From the NCBI RefSeq assembly GCF_900156315.1, contig NZ_FTNI01000006.1, positions 269,806 through 333,805 of the forward strand: a DNA stretch of 64,000 bases, given 5' to 3'. This stretch comes from Microbispora rosea (GTDB taxonomy: Bacteria > Actinomycetota > Actinomycetes > Streptosporangiales > Streptosporangiaceae). The translations under genes were made by a program, and so were the position numbers. How positions within the stretch are numbered: position 1 is the first letter of the stretch; the number at the start of each line of letters is the position of its first letter. The notes beneath the pieces are model-generated. The model saw only the letters and a list, made by a program, of their open reading frames with translations. It did no database searches and had not been told where the DNA came from. Of the stretch, positions 26,204 through 34,751 are shown one piece after another.

Positions 26204-27409
26204 TCAGCCGGCGCGATGCCGGACGATGTCGGCCGGGGGTTGGTCGTGCCGGTGGCCGTCGATGTCGGCCGGGGGTTGGTCGTGCCGGTGCCCGTCGAGG
26301 ACGGCGTGGTGGTCCACGCCGTCGTGAGGCAGCGGATCGGCGTGCACGATGGCGGCCGTCAGCCGGGGGATGGCGTGGATCAGGTTGTGCTCGGCCTCGG
26401 CCGCGACCCGATGGGCCTCCACCACCGTGGCGGCCGGGTCGACGACGACCTCGCACTCGGCCCTGAGCCGGTGGCCGATCCAGCGCAGCCGCACCTGGCC
26501 CAGGCCGAGCACGCCGGGTGTGCCTCGCAGGGTCGCCTCGGCGCGGTCCACCAGAGCGGGGTCGACGGCGTCCATCAGCCGCCGATACACCTCCCGCGCC
26601 GCCTGCCGCAGCACCATCAGGATCGCGACCGTGATGAGCAGGCCGACGGCGGGGTCGGCCCAGGTCCAGCCGAGGGCCGCCCCTCCGGCTCCGGCGAGAA
26701 CGGCCAGTGAGGTGAAGCCGTCGGTGCGGGCGTGCAGCCCGTCGGCGACGAGGGCGGCCGAGCCGATCTCACGTCCGACCCGGATGCGGTGGCGGGCGAC
26801 CAGCTCGTTCCCGGCGAAGCCCACGAGCGCCGCCGCCGCGACGGCCCCCAGGTGGGAGACCTCTCGCGGCTCCAGGAGCCGCCCGATCGCGGCGTACGCC
26901 GCGGCGATGGAGGAGGCGGCGATCGTCACGACGATGACGACACCGGCCAGGTCCTCGGCCCGTCCGTAGCCGTAGGTGTAGCGGCGGTTGGGCGGGCGGC
27001 GGCCGAGCAGGAACGCGATCCCGAGCGGTACGGCGGTCAGGGCGTCGGCCGCGTTGTGCAGGGTGTCGCCCAGCAGCGCCACCGACCCCGACAGGGCCAC
27101 CACGGCCGCCTGGACCAGCGTGGTCGCGCCGAGAACGGCCAGCGACACCCACAGCGCTCGCATCCCCCGGGCGGACGACTCCATCACCGGATCGATCCTC
27201 TCGGCGTGCTCGTGCGAGTGAGGGCGCAGCAGGTGCGCCACCCGCGCGCGAAGCGCCGCCACACTGCGCCCATGCCCGTGCCGGTCGCCATGCCCGTGCC
27301 CATGCCCATGCCCATGCCCATGGCCGTGGCCATGCCCGTGCCCATGCCCATGGCCGTGGCCGTGCTCGTGGCCGTGCTCATGCCCGGGGGCGGCCTGTCG
27401 CTGGCTCAT
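26204..27409 (-). CDS. Cation diffusion facilitator with His-rich N-terminus
   Basis: 401 aa. Six membrane helices contain the metal-site motifs SVALLGDTLHNAADALTAVPLG (helix 2) and ADGLHARTDGFTSLAVL (helix 5), matching the HxxxD sites of CDF exporters for Zn or related divalent metals. The cytoplasmic C-terminal domain is present. The N-terminus carries a near-uninterrupted His-Gly run (residues about 10-47), and the C-terminus a duplicated His-containing 12-aa unit (DGHRHDQPPADI twice); both probably buffer or sense metal. The ATG at 27409 precedes the His run. A GTG or longer start is possible but unsupported. Confidence 0.92.
   Translation of the reverse strand: MSQRQAAPGHEHGHEHGHGHGHGHGHGHGHGHGHGHGHGHGDRHGHGRSVAALRARVAHLLRPHSHEHAERIDPVMESSARGMRALWVSLAVLGATTLVQAAVVALSGSVALLGDTLHNAADALTAVPLGIAFLLGRRPPNRRYTYGYGRAEDLAGVVIVVTIAASSIAAAYAAIGRLLEPREVSHLGAVAAAALVGFAGNELVARHRIRVGREIGSAALVADGLHARTDGFTSLAVLAGAGGAALGWTWADPAVGLLITVAILMVLRQAAREVYRRLMDAVDPALVDRAEATLRGTPGVLGLGQVRLRWIGHRLRAECEVVVDPAATVVEAHRVAAEAEHNLIHAIPRLTAAIVHADPLPHDGVDHHAVLDGHRHDQPPADIDGHRHDQPPADIVRHRAG
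26225..26296 (-). repeat. 36-bp tandem duplication in the CDF gene
   Basis: Two adjacent copies (26225-26260, 26261-26296), nearly identical, in frame, encoding DGHRHDQPPADI twice near the C-terminus of the CDF exporter. Confidence 0.9.
27269..27382 (-). repeat. His-Gly hexanucleotide repeat tract
   Basis: Repeating CATGGC/CATGCC-type hexamers (read on the plus strand as CCATGC and GTGGCC blocks) encode a run of about 19 His-Gly pairs at the CDF N-terminus. Such a tract is prone to slippage and length change. Confidence 0.85.
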
Positions 27410-27525
27410 GACACTCACGATGCCGTGGAAAGTCCGTCGCAGCATCTCGACAAGAGCGGGTGCGGCGCAGTTGCGAACGCCCCGCACCTGTCGAGCCTGC
27501 GGAACTCCCGTGCGGCGTCCCCGGG

Positions 27526-30500
27526 TCAGGCCGGCGCGTCGCCGGTGCGGCCGGCATCCCCCACGGCTCCGCGGATCTCGCGCAGGAGCGCCTCGCTGCG
27601 GGTCACGAGGTGGGGCAGGCCGAGCCGCCGGTGGGCGTCCCGTCCGGCCTCCGCGTGCGTCAGGGCGGCCGGAACATCGCCGACCCGGTGCTGGAGCCGG
27701 GCGACCACGTGGTGGAGCGTTCCCCACGACAGGCAGCCCGTGCCCATGGTCATGAGCTCGCCGGCGATCGGCCGCAGCTCGCCGAGCAGCTCGTGCGGGT
27801 CGGGCCGGCCGAGTTCCGCGGCGACCAGGGCCCACTGCCAGGCGACGAACTGCCACGTCCAGTCCCGTGGCCGCGCCGCGCCCCAGCGGTCGATCAGGCG
27901 ATGGGCCAGCTCGCGGTCGCCCGCCCCCAGCGCGGCCAGGACCGCCGTGGGCCGCACGATCAGATCGGACTCGTCGGCCGCCGCCTCGACCAAATCCGTC
28001 AGCAGTGGGCTGGGCCGTCCCTGGCACCAGTCGGCGAAGAACGCGTAGATCAGCTTGAGGACGTCCGTCCCCCACAGACTGGTGCGGCGGTAGCTGCCGG
28101 TGCCGATGACCGCCTGCCGGTCCATCTCCGCCCAGTCGCCGGCCAGCATCGCCCGCCCGGCCGCGGCGTACGCGACCTGCGTCTCGATCTCCGGCATCCG
28201 CACCTCGGCGGTGAGCCGCAGGCATCGGGCCAGTTCCGCGTCGTAGTCGGCGAGCATGCCCGCCTTCAGGAACTTGGGCATGCGGTGCAGGCGGGCGACG
28301 ATCTCGGTGGCCCTGGGGAGGCCGGGCAGGCCCAGCATCTCCTCGGCCGCCCGGTAGCGCTCCTCCTCGTGCTCAGGCGTCCAGGCCGCGATGACGAAGT
28401 TGTTCAGCGTGCGCGCCAGCAACAGGGGGTCGCCGGTGCGCCGGGCCAGTTCCACGGCCTCCAGGGCGTGGCGGCGGCCCTCCTCGCGCCGGTCGCCGTA
28501 GTACAGCTCGACGCCGAGCGTGCCGAGCAGCTCCGCGCGGGTGCGCACGGCGTCCGGGGCGAGCCGGGCGAGCTGGTCCTCCAGCACGGTCACCATGCGC
28601 TGGTCCACCACCCCGTACGAGCGCCAGTTCCACAGGGTGACGCCGCCGAAGACGGTGGCCGCCTCGATGACGGCCGCGTCGTCGCCGATGCCGGTTGCGA
28701 GCGTCACGGCCTCGTCCAGCGCGCTCCGGGCCCCCTCCACGTCACCGGTCACCCGCCGAGCCTTGCCCAGGCCGATCAGCAGGCCACACCGGGTGGCGGC
28801 GGGACCGGGGCCGCAGGCGTCGAGGGCCTGCTCCCAGTGCAGCACGGCCTCGTCGTAGGCGAGCCGGGCCGTCGCCTGGCCCGCCGCCTCCACGGCGTAC
28901 GAGACGGCCTTGTCCGCGTAGCCGACCCGGGCGGCCAGCCCGAAGTGGTGGGCCAGGGTGGGCAGACGCGACCCGGCCTCACCCCACCGCAGGGTCTCGA
29001 TGGCCTCGCCCACCCGGCCGTGGAGCTGGGCCCGCTGCCTACGGCTGAGCCCGGAGTACAGCGCCTCCTGCACCAGCGCGTGGGAGAAGCGGTAGTCCCA
29101 GCCGCCGTCCACCTCGACCAGCAGTCCGGTCGCGACGGCCGGTTCGAGCAGCATCATCACCCGGGCTCCGCCGACTCCGGTCGCGGTCTCCAGCACGTCG
29201 GCGTCCACGTCCCTGCCGATCACCGCGGCCGCCCGCAGCAGGGTCTGGGAGTCCTCGGGCAGCCGCGACACCCGCTGACCGATCACGTCGCGCACGCCGT
29301 CGGGCACCGCCAGCGCGAGCACGTCCGCCACGCCCACCCCGCCGTCCGGATGGGTGCTGGTCAGCAGGCGCAGCAGCTCGCCCAGGAAGAACGGGTTGCC
29401 GCCGGTCCTGTCGTGCAGCGCGGAGGCGAGCTCGGGCCCGGGGCCGGCCCATCCCGTCTCGCGCAGGTAGTCGGCGATCTGCTCGGGAGTGAGCGGAGCG
29501 ACGCTCATCCGTTCGGTGCCGCGCTGGCGGGTCAGCTCGCCGAGCGCCTCGGTCAGGGCCTGCCTGTCCACCGCGGGCTCGGGCCGTACGGTGGCCAGCA
29601 CCAGGAGCGGAACGCGGTGCAGGTCGGCGCCGAGGAAGGTGAGCAGCTTCAGCGAGGCGGCGTCGGCCCAGTGCAGGTCCTCCACCACGACCAGCACGGG
29701 GGCGTCCGAGGCCCGCCGCGTCAGGGCCCGCGCCACGCTGTCGTGCAGCAGGAACCGGGCGGTGTCGGGGTCGGCCGTGTCCGTACGGTCTCCGTCGGAG
29801 AGGCGGTGGGCGAGCCGGGCGAGGTCGCCGCCCGCTTCCCCGGACTCTCCGGCCTCGCCGGTGCCCGGGGCGCCATCCGCTGACGAAGCTCGGGACGTGT
29901 CCGGGGCATGGGCCGCCGCCGCGCCTCGGGACGTCTGCGGAGCCCGGTCGGCGCCCAGGGCGTTGAGCGTCTGGATCCAGGGCCAGAACGCGGGGGCGCC
30001 GCTGCCTTCGACGCACCTGCTCCAGGCCACCCCGACCCCGCGCTCGGCCGCCATACCGGCGGTGGCCTCCGCGAGACGGGTCTTGCCGACGCCGGACTCC
30101 CCGCTCACCAGGAACACCCCGCCCACGCCCCGGCGCAGGTCGTCGAGCCGCCCGGCGATCCGGCGCAGGTGCGGTTCGCGCCCCACCAGTCCCGGAGCGG
30201 CCGAGTCCCCGGCGCTCCTGTCCCCGGTGCTCCTGTCCCCGGTGTTCCCGCCGGCTGCGCCTACCCCGGCGCCTGCGCCCGTGCCTTCCCGGCCGCCTAT
30301 CCCGCCGCCTTGCCCGGTGACTTCCCGTGCGCCCGCGGCCGTCTCCGGCGGCACGGCGGCCACGGGGGCCCACACGCCCGCCAGGGACTCGTTCTGGAGG
30401 AGGATGGCCTGCTCGAGCCGCCGCAGTTCGGGGCTCGGGTCGAGGCCCAGCTCATCGCCGAGCAGCGTGCGGCAACGCTGGTAGGCGGCCAGCGCCTCGG

Positions 30501-31218
30501 CCTGCCTGCGCTCCCGGTAGAGGGCCCGCATGAGCAGCGCCCACAGGCCCTCGCGGTAGGGGTCCAGTTCGAGCAGGCGCTCGACCTCGACCGCCACCTC
30601 GGCCGCCCGTCCCAGCGCGAGCCACGCCTCGGCGCGTACGGTCAGCGCGTGCAGGCGGGTTTCGCTCAGACGGGCGATGGTGGACCGGGCGAACGGCTCG
30701 TCGGCCAGGTCGGCCAGCGGCTCGCCCCGCCACAGCGCCAATGCCGGGCCCAGGATCCGCTCGGCCTCCTCGGGACGGCCCGCGGCCAGCGCGGCGCGCG
30801 CGGCCTCGGCCGCCCGGCCGAACCGCTCGGCGTCGACCTGGTCCGGCTCGATGTCCAGCAGGTAGCCGGGCTCCCGCGTACGCAGCACCCGGGCCGGGGA
30901 GCGCGGGCTGCGCCGGGGTTCGAGCGTTCTGCGCAGATGCGAGATGTACGCCTGGAGCGTTCCCGTGGCGCTGGAGGGCGGCTCATCCCGCCACAGCCGG
31001 TCGATGAGCTGGTCGAGCGGCACGACATGGGGCGCGTTCAGCAACAGCAGCGCCAGCACGGCCCGCTGCTTGCGGGGCCCGAGATCGAGGATCGTCCCCG
31101 CGCCGTCGGCGACCTCCAGCGTGCCGAGGAGGCGGAAGTCGAGAGCGGAGCCCTGGCGGCCGTCCAAGCCCGGGGGCGGCGCCGGTAATCGCGCGCCGTC
31201 GATGCTCATGCGCATCAC
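27526..31218 (-). CDS. SARP-type regulator with AAA ATPase and TPR domains
   Basis: 1230 aa, AfsR/LAL-like. N-terminal OmpR-like winged helix (FRLLGTLEVADGAGTILDLGPRKQRAVLALLLLN; GTLQAYISHLRRTLEP) and bacterial transcriptional activation domain (about residues 25-270). A Gly/Ala-rich linker (residues 280-340) precedes the ATPase, with GREPHLRRIAGRLDDL, Walker A SGESGVGKTRLAE and Walker B VLVVVEDLHWADAAS. The last ~500 residues are TPR-like helices. These activate secondary-metabolite or metabolic genes; no obvious cluster is adjacent. It overlaps the upstream GNAT stop (GTGA), so it is coupled to it. Confidence 0.9.
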   Translation of the reverse strand: MMRMSIDGARLPAPPPGLDGRQGSALDFRLLGTLEVADGAGTILDLGPRKQRAVLALLLLNAPHVVPLDQLIDRLWRDEPPSSATGTLQAYISHLRRTLEPRRSPRSPARVLRTREPGYLLDIEPDQVDAERFGRAAEAARAALAAGRPEEAERILGPALALWRGEPLADLADEPFARSTIARLSETRLHALTVRAEAWLALGRAAEVAVEVERLLELDPYREGLWALLMRALYRERRQAEALAAYQRCRTLLGDELGLDPSPELRRLEQAILLQNESLAGVWAPVAAVPPETAAGAREVTGQGGGIGGREGTGAGAGVGAAGGNTGDRSTGDRSAGDSAAPGLVGREPHLRRIAGRLDDLRRGVGGVFLVSGESGVGKTRLAEATAGMAAERGVGVAWSRCVEGSGAPAFWPWIQTLNALGADRAPQTSRGAAAAHAPDTSRASSADGAPGTGEAGESGEAGGDLARLAHRLSDGDRTDTADPDTARFLLHDSVARALTRRASDAPVLVVVEDLHWADAASLKLLTFLGADLHRVPLLVLATVRPEPAVDRQALTEALGELTRQRGTERMSVAPLTPEQIADYLRETGWAGPGPELASALHDRTGGNPFFLGELLRLLTSTHPDGGVGVADVLALAVPDGVRDVIGQRVSRLPEDSQTLLRAAAVIGRDVDADVLETATGVGGARVMMLLEPAVATGLLVEVDGGWDYRFSHALVQEALYSGLSRRQRAQLHGRVGEAIETLRWGEAGSRLPTLAHHFGLAARVGYADKAVSYAVEAAGQATARLAYDEAVLHWEQALDACGPGPAATRCGLLIGLGKARRVTGDVEGARSALDEAVTLATGIGDDAAVIEAATVFGGVTLWNWRSYGVVDQRMVTVLEDQLARLAPDAVRTRAELLGTLGVELYYGDRREEGRRHALEAVELARRTGDPLLLARTLNNFVIAAWTPEHEEERYRAAEEMLGLPGLPRATEIVARLHRMPKFLKAGMLADYDAELARCLRLTAEVRMPEIETQVAYAAAGRAMLAGDWAEMDRQAVIGTGSYRRTSLWGTDVLKLIYAFFADWCQGRPSPLLTDLVEAAADESDLIVRPTAVLAALGAGDRELAHRLIDRWGAARPRDWTWQFVAWQWALVAAELGRPDPHELLGELRPIAGELMTMGTGCLSWGTLHHVVARLQHRVGDVPAALTHAEAGRDAHRRLGLPHLVTRSEALLREIRGAVGDAGRTGDAPA

Positions 31219-31805
31219 AACTCCCGAAAGAGCCAGGTGGCCCAGGGCCGGATTTCTGGCTCATCATACCCGTATGTCCGCTCGTTCTCACGGGAGAAAC
31301 CACGGTTCGTCGCGGCCCTGAAACCGGCGTTCCCCAGCAGGGAGCGCAGGCCGTCGTCCCGGGGACCGGGGAGGAACCACACGGCCCGCACGCCGTCCGC
31401 GCGCAGCTCCATCAGCAGGTCGTCGAGCAGGCGGCGGCCCAACCCCTGGCCCGGCCCCCGGCCGAGGCACGGCTCGGCCACGGCGAGCACGTGCAGCAGG
31501 GCCGACTGCGGGACCTGCCGGGGCGCCCCGGTCTCCAGCAGCGCGGCGGCGAGCGGGGCGGCACCGGCCGGCCGGGCGAGGTCGGTCAGCACGTAGAGAC
31601 GGCACCGGGCGGCCGGGACCTCGCGCAGGACGTGTTCCAGCGCCGGGCCGATGATGCCGGCTCCCGGCGCGCCCGGGTGCGCCGGCACCTCGCGCAGCAG
31701 CAGTGTTCCCGGTGACGTGCCTGGTGACGTTTCCGGTGACGTGCCTGGCGACGTTTCCGGCGACGCGGCGTACCGCGGCGGGCGCTTCTTCGACGGCGAC
31801 GACAT
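31215..31805 (-). CDS. GNAT-fold acetyltransferase-like protein
   Basis: 196 aa. The segment HVLAVAEPCLGRGPGQGLGRRLLDDLLMELRADGVRAVWFLPGP carries the Q/R-x-x-G-x-G/A acetyl-CoA loop of GNAT proteins, and LLGNAGFRAATNRGF is the usual last strand. The first ~35 residues are a low-complexity Ser/Pro/Gly/Thr tract made of SPETSPGT-type units and are probably disordered. The substrate is unknown. The stop overlaps the SARP regulator start, so the two genes are co-expressed. The ATG at 31805 is the first possible; a start after the repeat tract cannot be excluded. Confidence 0.65.
   Translation of the reverse strand: MSSPSKKRPPRYAASPETSPGTSPETSPGTSPGTLLLREVPAHPGAPGAGIIGPALEHVLREVPAARCRLYVLTDLARPAGAAPLAAALLETGAPRQVPQSALLHVLAVAEPCLGRGPGQGLGRRLLDDLLMELRADGVRAVWFLPGPRDDGLRSLLGNAGFRAATNRGFSRENERTYGYDEPEIRPWATWLFREL
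31706..31764 (-). repeat. Short tandem repeats encoding SPGT/SPET units
   Basis: Alternating GTGACGTGCCTG and GTGACGTTTCCG blocks, five to six in a row on the plus strand, encode the SPGTSPETSPGTSPGT tract of the GNAT-like protein. Confidence 0.8.
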
Positions 31806-31836
31806 CGCCCCAGCGTGGGGGCACCGTCTTGGACTT

Positions 31837-31855
31837 TCCTAGTGCGTCTCTAGGA
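31837..31855. promoter_or_regulatory. Inverted repeat in divergent promoter
   Basis: TCCTAG-tgcgtct-CTAGGA, 6-bp arms, 7-nt spacer, between the GNAT-like gene (start 31805) and the FAD oxidase gene (start 31963). It is a candidate operator for one or both. Confidence 0.4.
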
Positions 31856-31962
31856 TCCCTTGGGCGCGTCGCCGAACCCCCGGCCCGGCAGGCGCAAGAA
31901 AACACCAAGGCCCGGCTGCGACAACTGTCACCGTCACAGCAGACGACATCCGAAGGACGGAC

Positions 31963-33339
31963 ATGCACAGCACCATCGAAGACGCACTGCGGGCACAGGT
32001 CGCCGGCCGGGTCCTGGCGCCGGGACAGGACGGGTTCGAGGAGGAGGCCGCCGGGTTCAACCTCGCCGTGCGCCACCGGCCCGCCGTGATCGTCGCGGCG
32101 CGGGACGCCGGCGACGTGGCCGCGGCCGTACGGCTCGCCGCCGCGCACGGGCTGCCCGTGGCCGTGCAGTCGACCGGCCACGGCGCCGTGCAGGCGGCCG
32201 ACGGCGCGGCCCTGATCAGCACCCGCGCGATGCGGGAGGTCGTGGTGGACCCCGCCGCCCGCACCGCCACGATCGAGGCCGGCTGCACGTGGGGCGAGGT
32301 CATCGCCGCCGCCGCGCCGTACGGTCTGGCTCCGCTGTGCGGCTCGGCGACCGGCGTCGGCGTGGTCGGCTTCACGCTCGGCGGCGGCATCGGGCCGATC
32401 TCGCGGACCTTCGGGTTCGCGGCCGACCACGTGCGGGAGCTCACCGTCGTCACCGGGGACGGCGTGGCGCGCACCGCCGACGCGGTCCGCGAGCCCGACC
32501 TGTTCTGGGCGCTGCGCGGGGGCAAGGCCGGGTTCGGCGTCGTCACCTCGATCACCCTGGACCTGCTGCCGCTCACCGGCCTGTACGGCGGCGGCCTGTT
32601 CTTCGCCGCCGAGGACGCCGGGCGGGTCCTGCACGCCTACCGAGGCTGGGCCGGCACGCTGCCGGAGACCACCACCACGTCGGTCGCGCTGCTGCGCCTG
32701 CCTCCGCTGCCCGAGCTTCCGCCGCAGCTCAGCGGCAGGTTCGTCGTCCACCTGCGGGTCGCCCACGTGGGGGAGGGGCAGGAGGCCGAGGCGCTGCTGG
32801 CCCCCATGCGGGCCGTGGCCGAGCCGGTGCTCGACGCCGTCGGGCCTCTGCCGTACGCCGCGATCGACTCCATCCACCAGGACCCGACCGGGCCCATGCC
32901 GGTCGCGGAGCGGGGCGCGCTGCTGCGCGAGCTGACCGCGGAGACCGTGGACGCGCTGCTCGCGGTCGCCGGCCCGGCCGCGCAGGTTCCGCTGGCCGTG
33001 GTCGAGCTGCGTCAGCTCGGCGGCGCGCTCGCCCGTCAGCCCAAGGAGCCCAACGCCGTGGGCGGGCGCGACGGCGCCTTCACGCTGCTGGCCATCGGCG
33101 CGCCGGTGCCCGAGCTGATGGACACGGCCGTCCCCGCGGCCGTACGGGCCGTGATCGAGGCCCTCGCGCCCTGGTCGACCGGCGGCGCACTGATCAACTT
33201 CCAGGGCGGCGCCCTGGCTCCCGAGCAGATCTCCCGGGCCTGGCCGCAGGAGACGCTGCGGCGGCTGGCGAAGCTGCGCGAGGTCTACGACCCGGCGAAC
33301 CTGTTCCGCTTCGGCCACGTCGTCCCCCGCCAGGGCTGA
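31963..33339 (+). CDS. FAD-binding oxidoreductase, BBE/PCMH type
   Basis: 458 aa. The PCMH-type FAD domain is clear (HRPAVIVAARDAGDVAAAVRLAAAHGLPVAVQSTGHG, later TLGGGIGPISRTFGFAADHV) and the C-terminus ends with the berberine-bridge-like motif YDPANLFRFG. His73 in STGHG is placed to bind FAD covalently, and Cys126 in PLCGSATG may give a second link, as in bicovalent flavin oxidases. Substrate unknown; family members oxidise sugars, alkaloids or polyketides. No signal peptide. The DUF429 gene begins 10 bp after the stop, probably co-transcribed. Confidence 0.85.
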   Translation: MHSTIEDALRAQVAGRVLAPGQDGFEEEAAGFNLAVRHRPAVIVAARDAGDVAAAVRLAAAHGLPVAVQSTGHGAVQAADGAALISTRAMREVVVDPAARTATIEAGCTWGEVIAAAAPYGLAPLCGSATGVGVVGFTLGGGIGPISRTFGFAADHVRELTVVTGDGVARTADAVREPDLFWALRGGKAGFGVVTSITLDLLPLTGLYGGGLFFAAEDAGRVLHAYRGWAGTLPETTTTSVALLRLPPLPELPPQLSGRFVVHLRVAHVGEGQEAEALLAPMRAVAEPVLDAVGPLPYAAIDSIHQDPTGPMPVAERGALLRELTAETVDALLAVAGPAAQVPLAVVELRQLGGALARQPKEPNAVGGRDGAFTLLAIGAPVPELMDTAVPAAVRAVIEALAPWSTGGALINFQGGALAPEQISRAWPQETLRRLAKLREVYDPANLFRFGHVVPRQG

Positions 33340-33349
33340 GCATGGTCCT

Positions 33350-34165
33350 GTGACGGATGCTCGTGTGCTCGGCGTCGACGCATGCAGGGCGGGCTGGATC
33401 GGGGTGGTCCCGCCCGCCTGCCCCCGGGACGGGGGTGCGGCGCGTGCCTACTTCGCGCCCCGCGTCGCGGACCTGGTCGCCCTGGCGGACGCGGACGGCG
33501 AGGTCGCCGTCGTGGCGGTGGACATGCCGATCGGCCTGCCCGACGGTCTCCGCGATATGTATCCGGATGTCCACCCCGATGCTCGCCCCGGCGGCCCTGC
33601 GTCCCCTGGAGGCCCTGTGCCCCCTGGGGGCCCTGGAGACCCTGGAGGCCCTGGGGGCCGCCGCCGGGCCGACGTGCTGGCGCGCCAGGCGCTCGGCCCT
33701 CGGTGGCGGTCGGTGTTCATGACCCCGGTGCGCGCCGCGATCGAGGCGGACGACTACGCCACGGCCGTGGCCGTCAACCGCCGGCTGACCGGCGAGGGCG
33801 TCTCCCGCCAGGCGTTCGGGCTCAAGGAGAAGCTGCTGGAGGTCGAGCGCTGGGTGCGGGAGGCGGGCAGGCGCGTCGTGGAGATCCACCCCGAGCTGAG
33901 CTTCGCCCGGCTCGCCGGGGCGCCCCTGCCACACCCGAAGACGACGTGGGCGGGCGCCGAGCGGCGGCGTGAACTGCTGGCGGCGGCGGGCGTCGTGCTC
34001 GCGGGCGACCTCGGCCCGGCCGGGGCGGCGGCGGGAGTGGACGACGTGCTCGACGCGGGCGCCGCCGCCTGGACGGCCCTGCGGGTGGCATCCGGGGAGG
34101 CGCGGCCCCTGCCCGATCCTCCCGAGGTCTTCTCCGATGGCATCCCCTGTGCCATCTGGGCCTGA
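33350..34165 (+). CDS. DUF429-family protein with collagen-like insert
   Basis: 271 aa. Starts VLGVDACRAGWIGVV, then VAVDMPIGLPDG, RQALGPRWRSVFMTPVRAA, QAFGLKEKLLEVERW and VEIHPELSFARLAG, all signatures of the DUF429 family, whose RNase-H-like fold suggests a nucleic-acid or nucleotide role that is not established. Residues about 80-104 (GGPASPGGPVPPGGPGDPGG) form a Gly-Pro-rich insert unlike the rest. The start is a GTG 10 bp after the FAD-oxidase stop, so the two may form an operon. It ends at a strong terminator. Confidence 0.8.
   Translation: MTDARVLGVDACRAGWIGVVPPACPRDGGAARAYFAPRVADLVALADADGEVAVVAVDMPIGLPDGLRDMYPDVHPDARPGGPASPGGPVPPGGPGDPGGPGGRRRADVLARQALGPRWRSVFMTPVRAAIEADDYATAVAVNRRLTGEGVSRQAFGLKEKLLEVERWVREAGRRVVEIHPELSFARLAGAPLPHPKTTWAGAERRRELLAAAGVVLAGDLGPAGAAAGVDDVLDAGAAAWTALRVASGEARPLPDPPEVFSDGIPCAIWA
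33587..33660 (+). repeat. GGCCCT-type tandem repeat encoding the collagen-like insert
   Basis: About eight 9-bp units of the form CCT-GGR-GGC in frame give repeating P-G-G triplets inside the DUF429 gene. Confidence 0.8.
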
Positions 34166-34204
34166 CCACGCCCGGCCGGGGCGGTGAGACAACCCGGACA
34201 TGGA

Positions 34205-34241
34205 GCCGTACGCCGCGTCTCCGGGAGGTGCGGCGTACGGC
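34205..34241. terminator. Strong bidirectional hairpin terminator
   Basis: Perfect 12-bp stem GCCGTACGCCGC (34205-34216) with GCGGCGTACGGC (34230-34241) and a 13-nt loop, between the convergent DUF429 gene and the SRPBCC operon. Confidence 0.75.
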
Positions 34242-34250
34242 CGGGGGAGC

Positions 34251-34706
34251 TCAGGCGAGGTGCTCGGCGAGCCGGTCGAAGAACTGGAGCCAGCCCGCCT
34301 TGGCGGCCTCGGCGTGCGCCTCGTCGGTGTTGTAGCCCTCCTGCGTGAACCTCATCTCCGTACGGCCTCCCAGGTCGGTGAGCGTGACGGTCGCGACCGA
34401 GGCCACGGCGCCCTCCTGGTTGTCCGGGTCGCCGGTGGTGAACACCAGCCGCTCGGGGGCCGTGATCTCCCGGTAGACCCCGCTGAGAGGGGCCTTCGCG
34501 CCCTCCGGCGACACGAGGCACGCGCTCCACTCCCCGCCGGGACGCAGGTCGATGGTGATCAGCGAGACCGGGGTGGTGAAGCCGCGCGGGCCGAACCACC
34601 GGCTGAAGCGCTCCGGCTCGGTCCACGCCTGGAAGACGGTCTCGCGGGGAGCGTCCAGGACGCGGGTGATGGTGTATTCGAGGTCGGGGGTGTTCGTCAT
34701 CGTCAT
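34251..34706 (-). CDS. SRPBCC (AHSA1-type) protein
   Basis: 151 aa. START-like Bet v 1 fold: LEYTITRVLDAPRETVFQAWTEPERFSRWFGP at the start, LRPGGEWSACLVSPEGAK in the middle and the long C-terminal helix EAAKAGWLQFFDRLAEHLA. AHSA1-type proteins have a hydrophobic pocket. Third gene of an ArsR-SRPBCC-SRPBCC operon; this order is common in actinomycetes and the function is unproven. The next upstream gene ends 45 bp before its start. Confidence 0.9.
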   Translation of the reverse strand: MTMTNTPDLEYTITRVLDAPRETVFQAWTEPERFSRWFGPRGFTTPVSLITIDLRPGGEWSACLVSPEGAKAPLSGVYREITAPERLVFTTGDPDNQEGAVASVATVTLTDLGGRTEMRFTQEGYNTDEAHAEAAKAGWLQFFDRLAEHLA

Positions 34707-34751
34707 GCCCTTCGTGGTCAGGAATCCGGACGTGCGGTCTCGCAGGGAAGG

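Noticed and set aside
27269..27382. Regular hexamer repeats that could suggest a CRISPR-like array
   Set aside because: The units are 6 bp without spacers and encode the His-Gly tract of the CDF exporter. No CRISPR array or cas gene was seen in the window.
27526..31218. SARP regulator as sign of a secondary-metabolite cluster
   Set aside because: No PKS, NRPS or RiPP biosynthetic genes lie nearby; the neighbours are a GNAT protein, an FAD oxidase and housekeeping-type genes.
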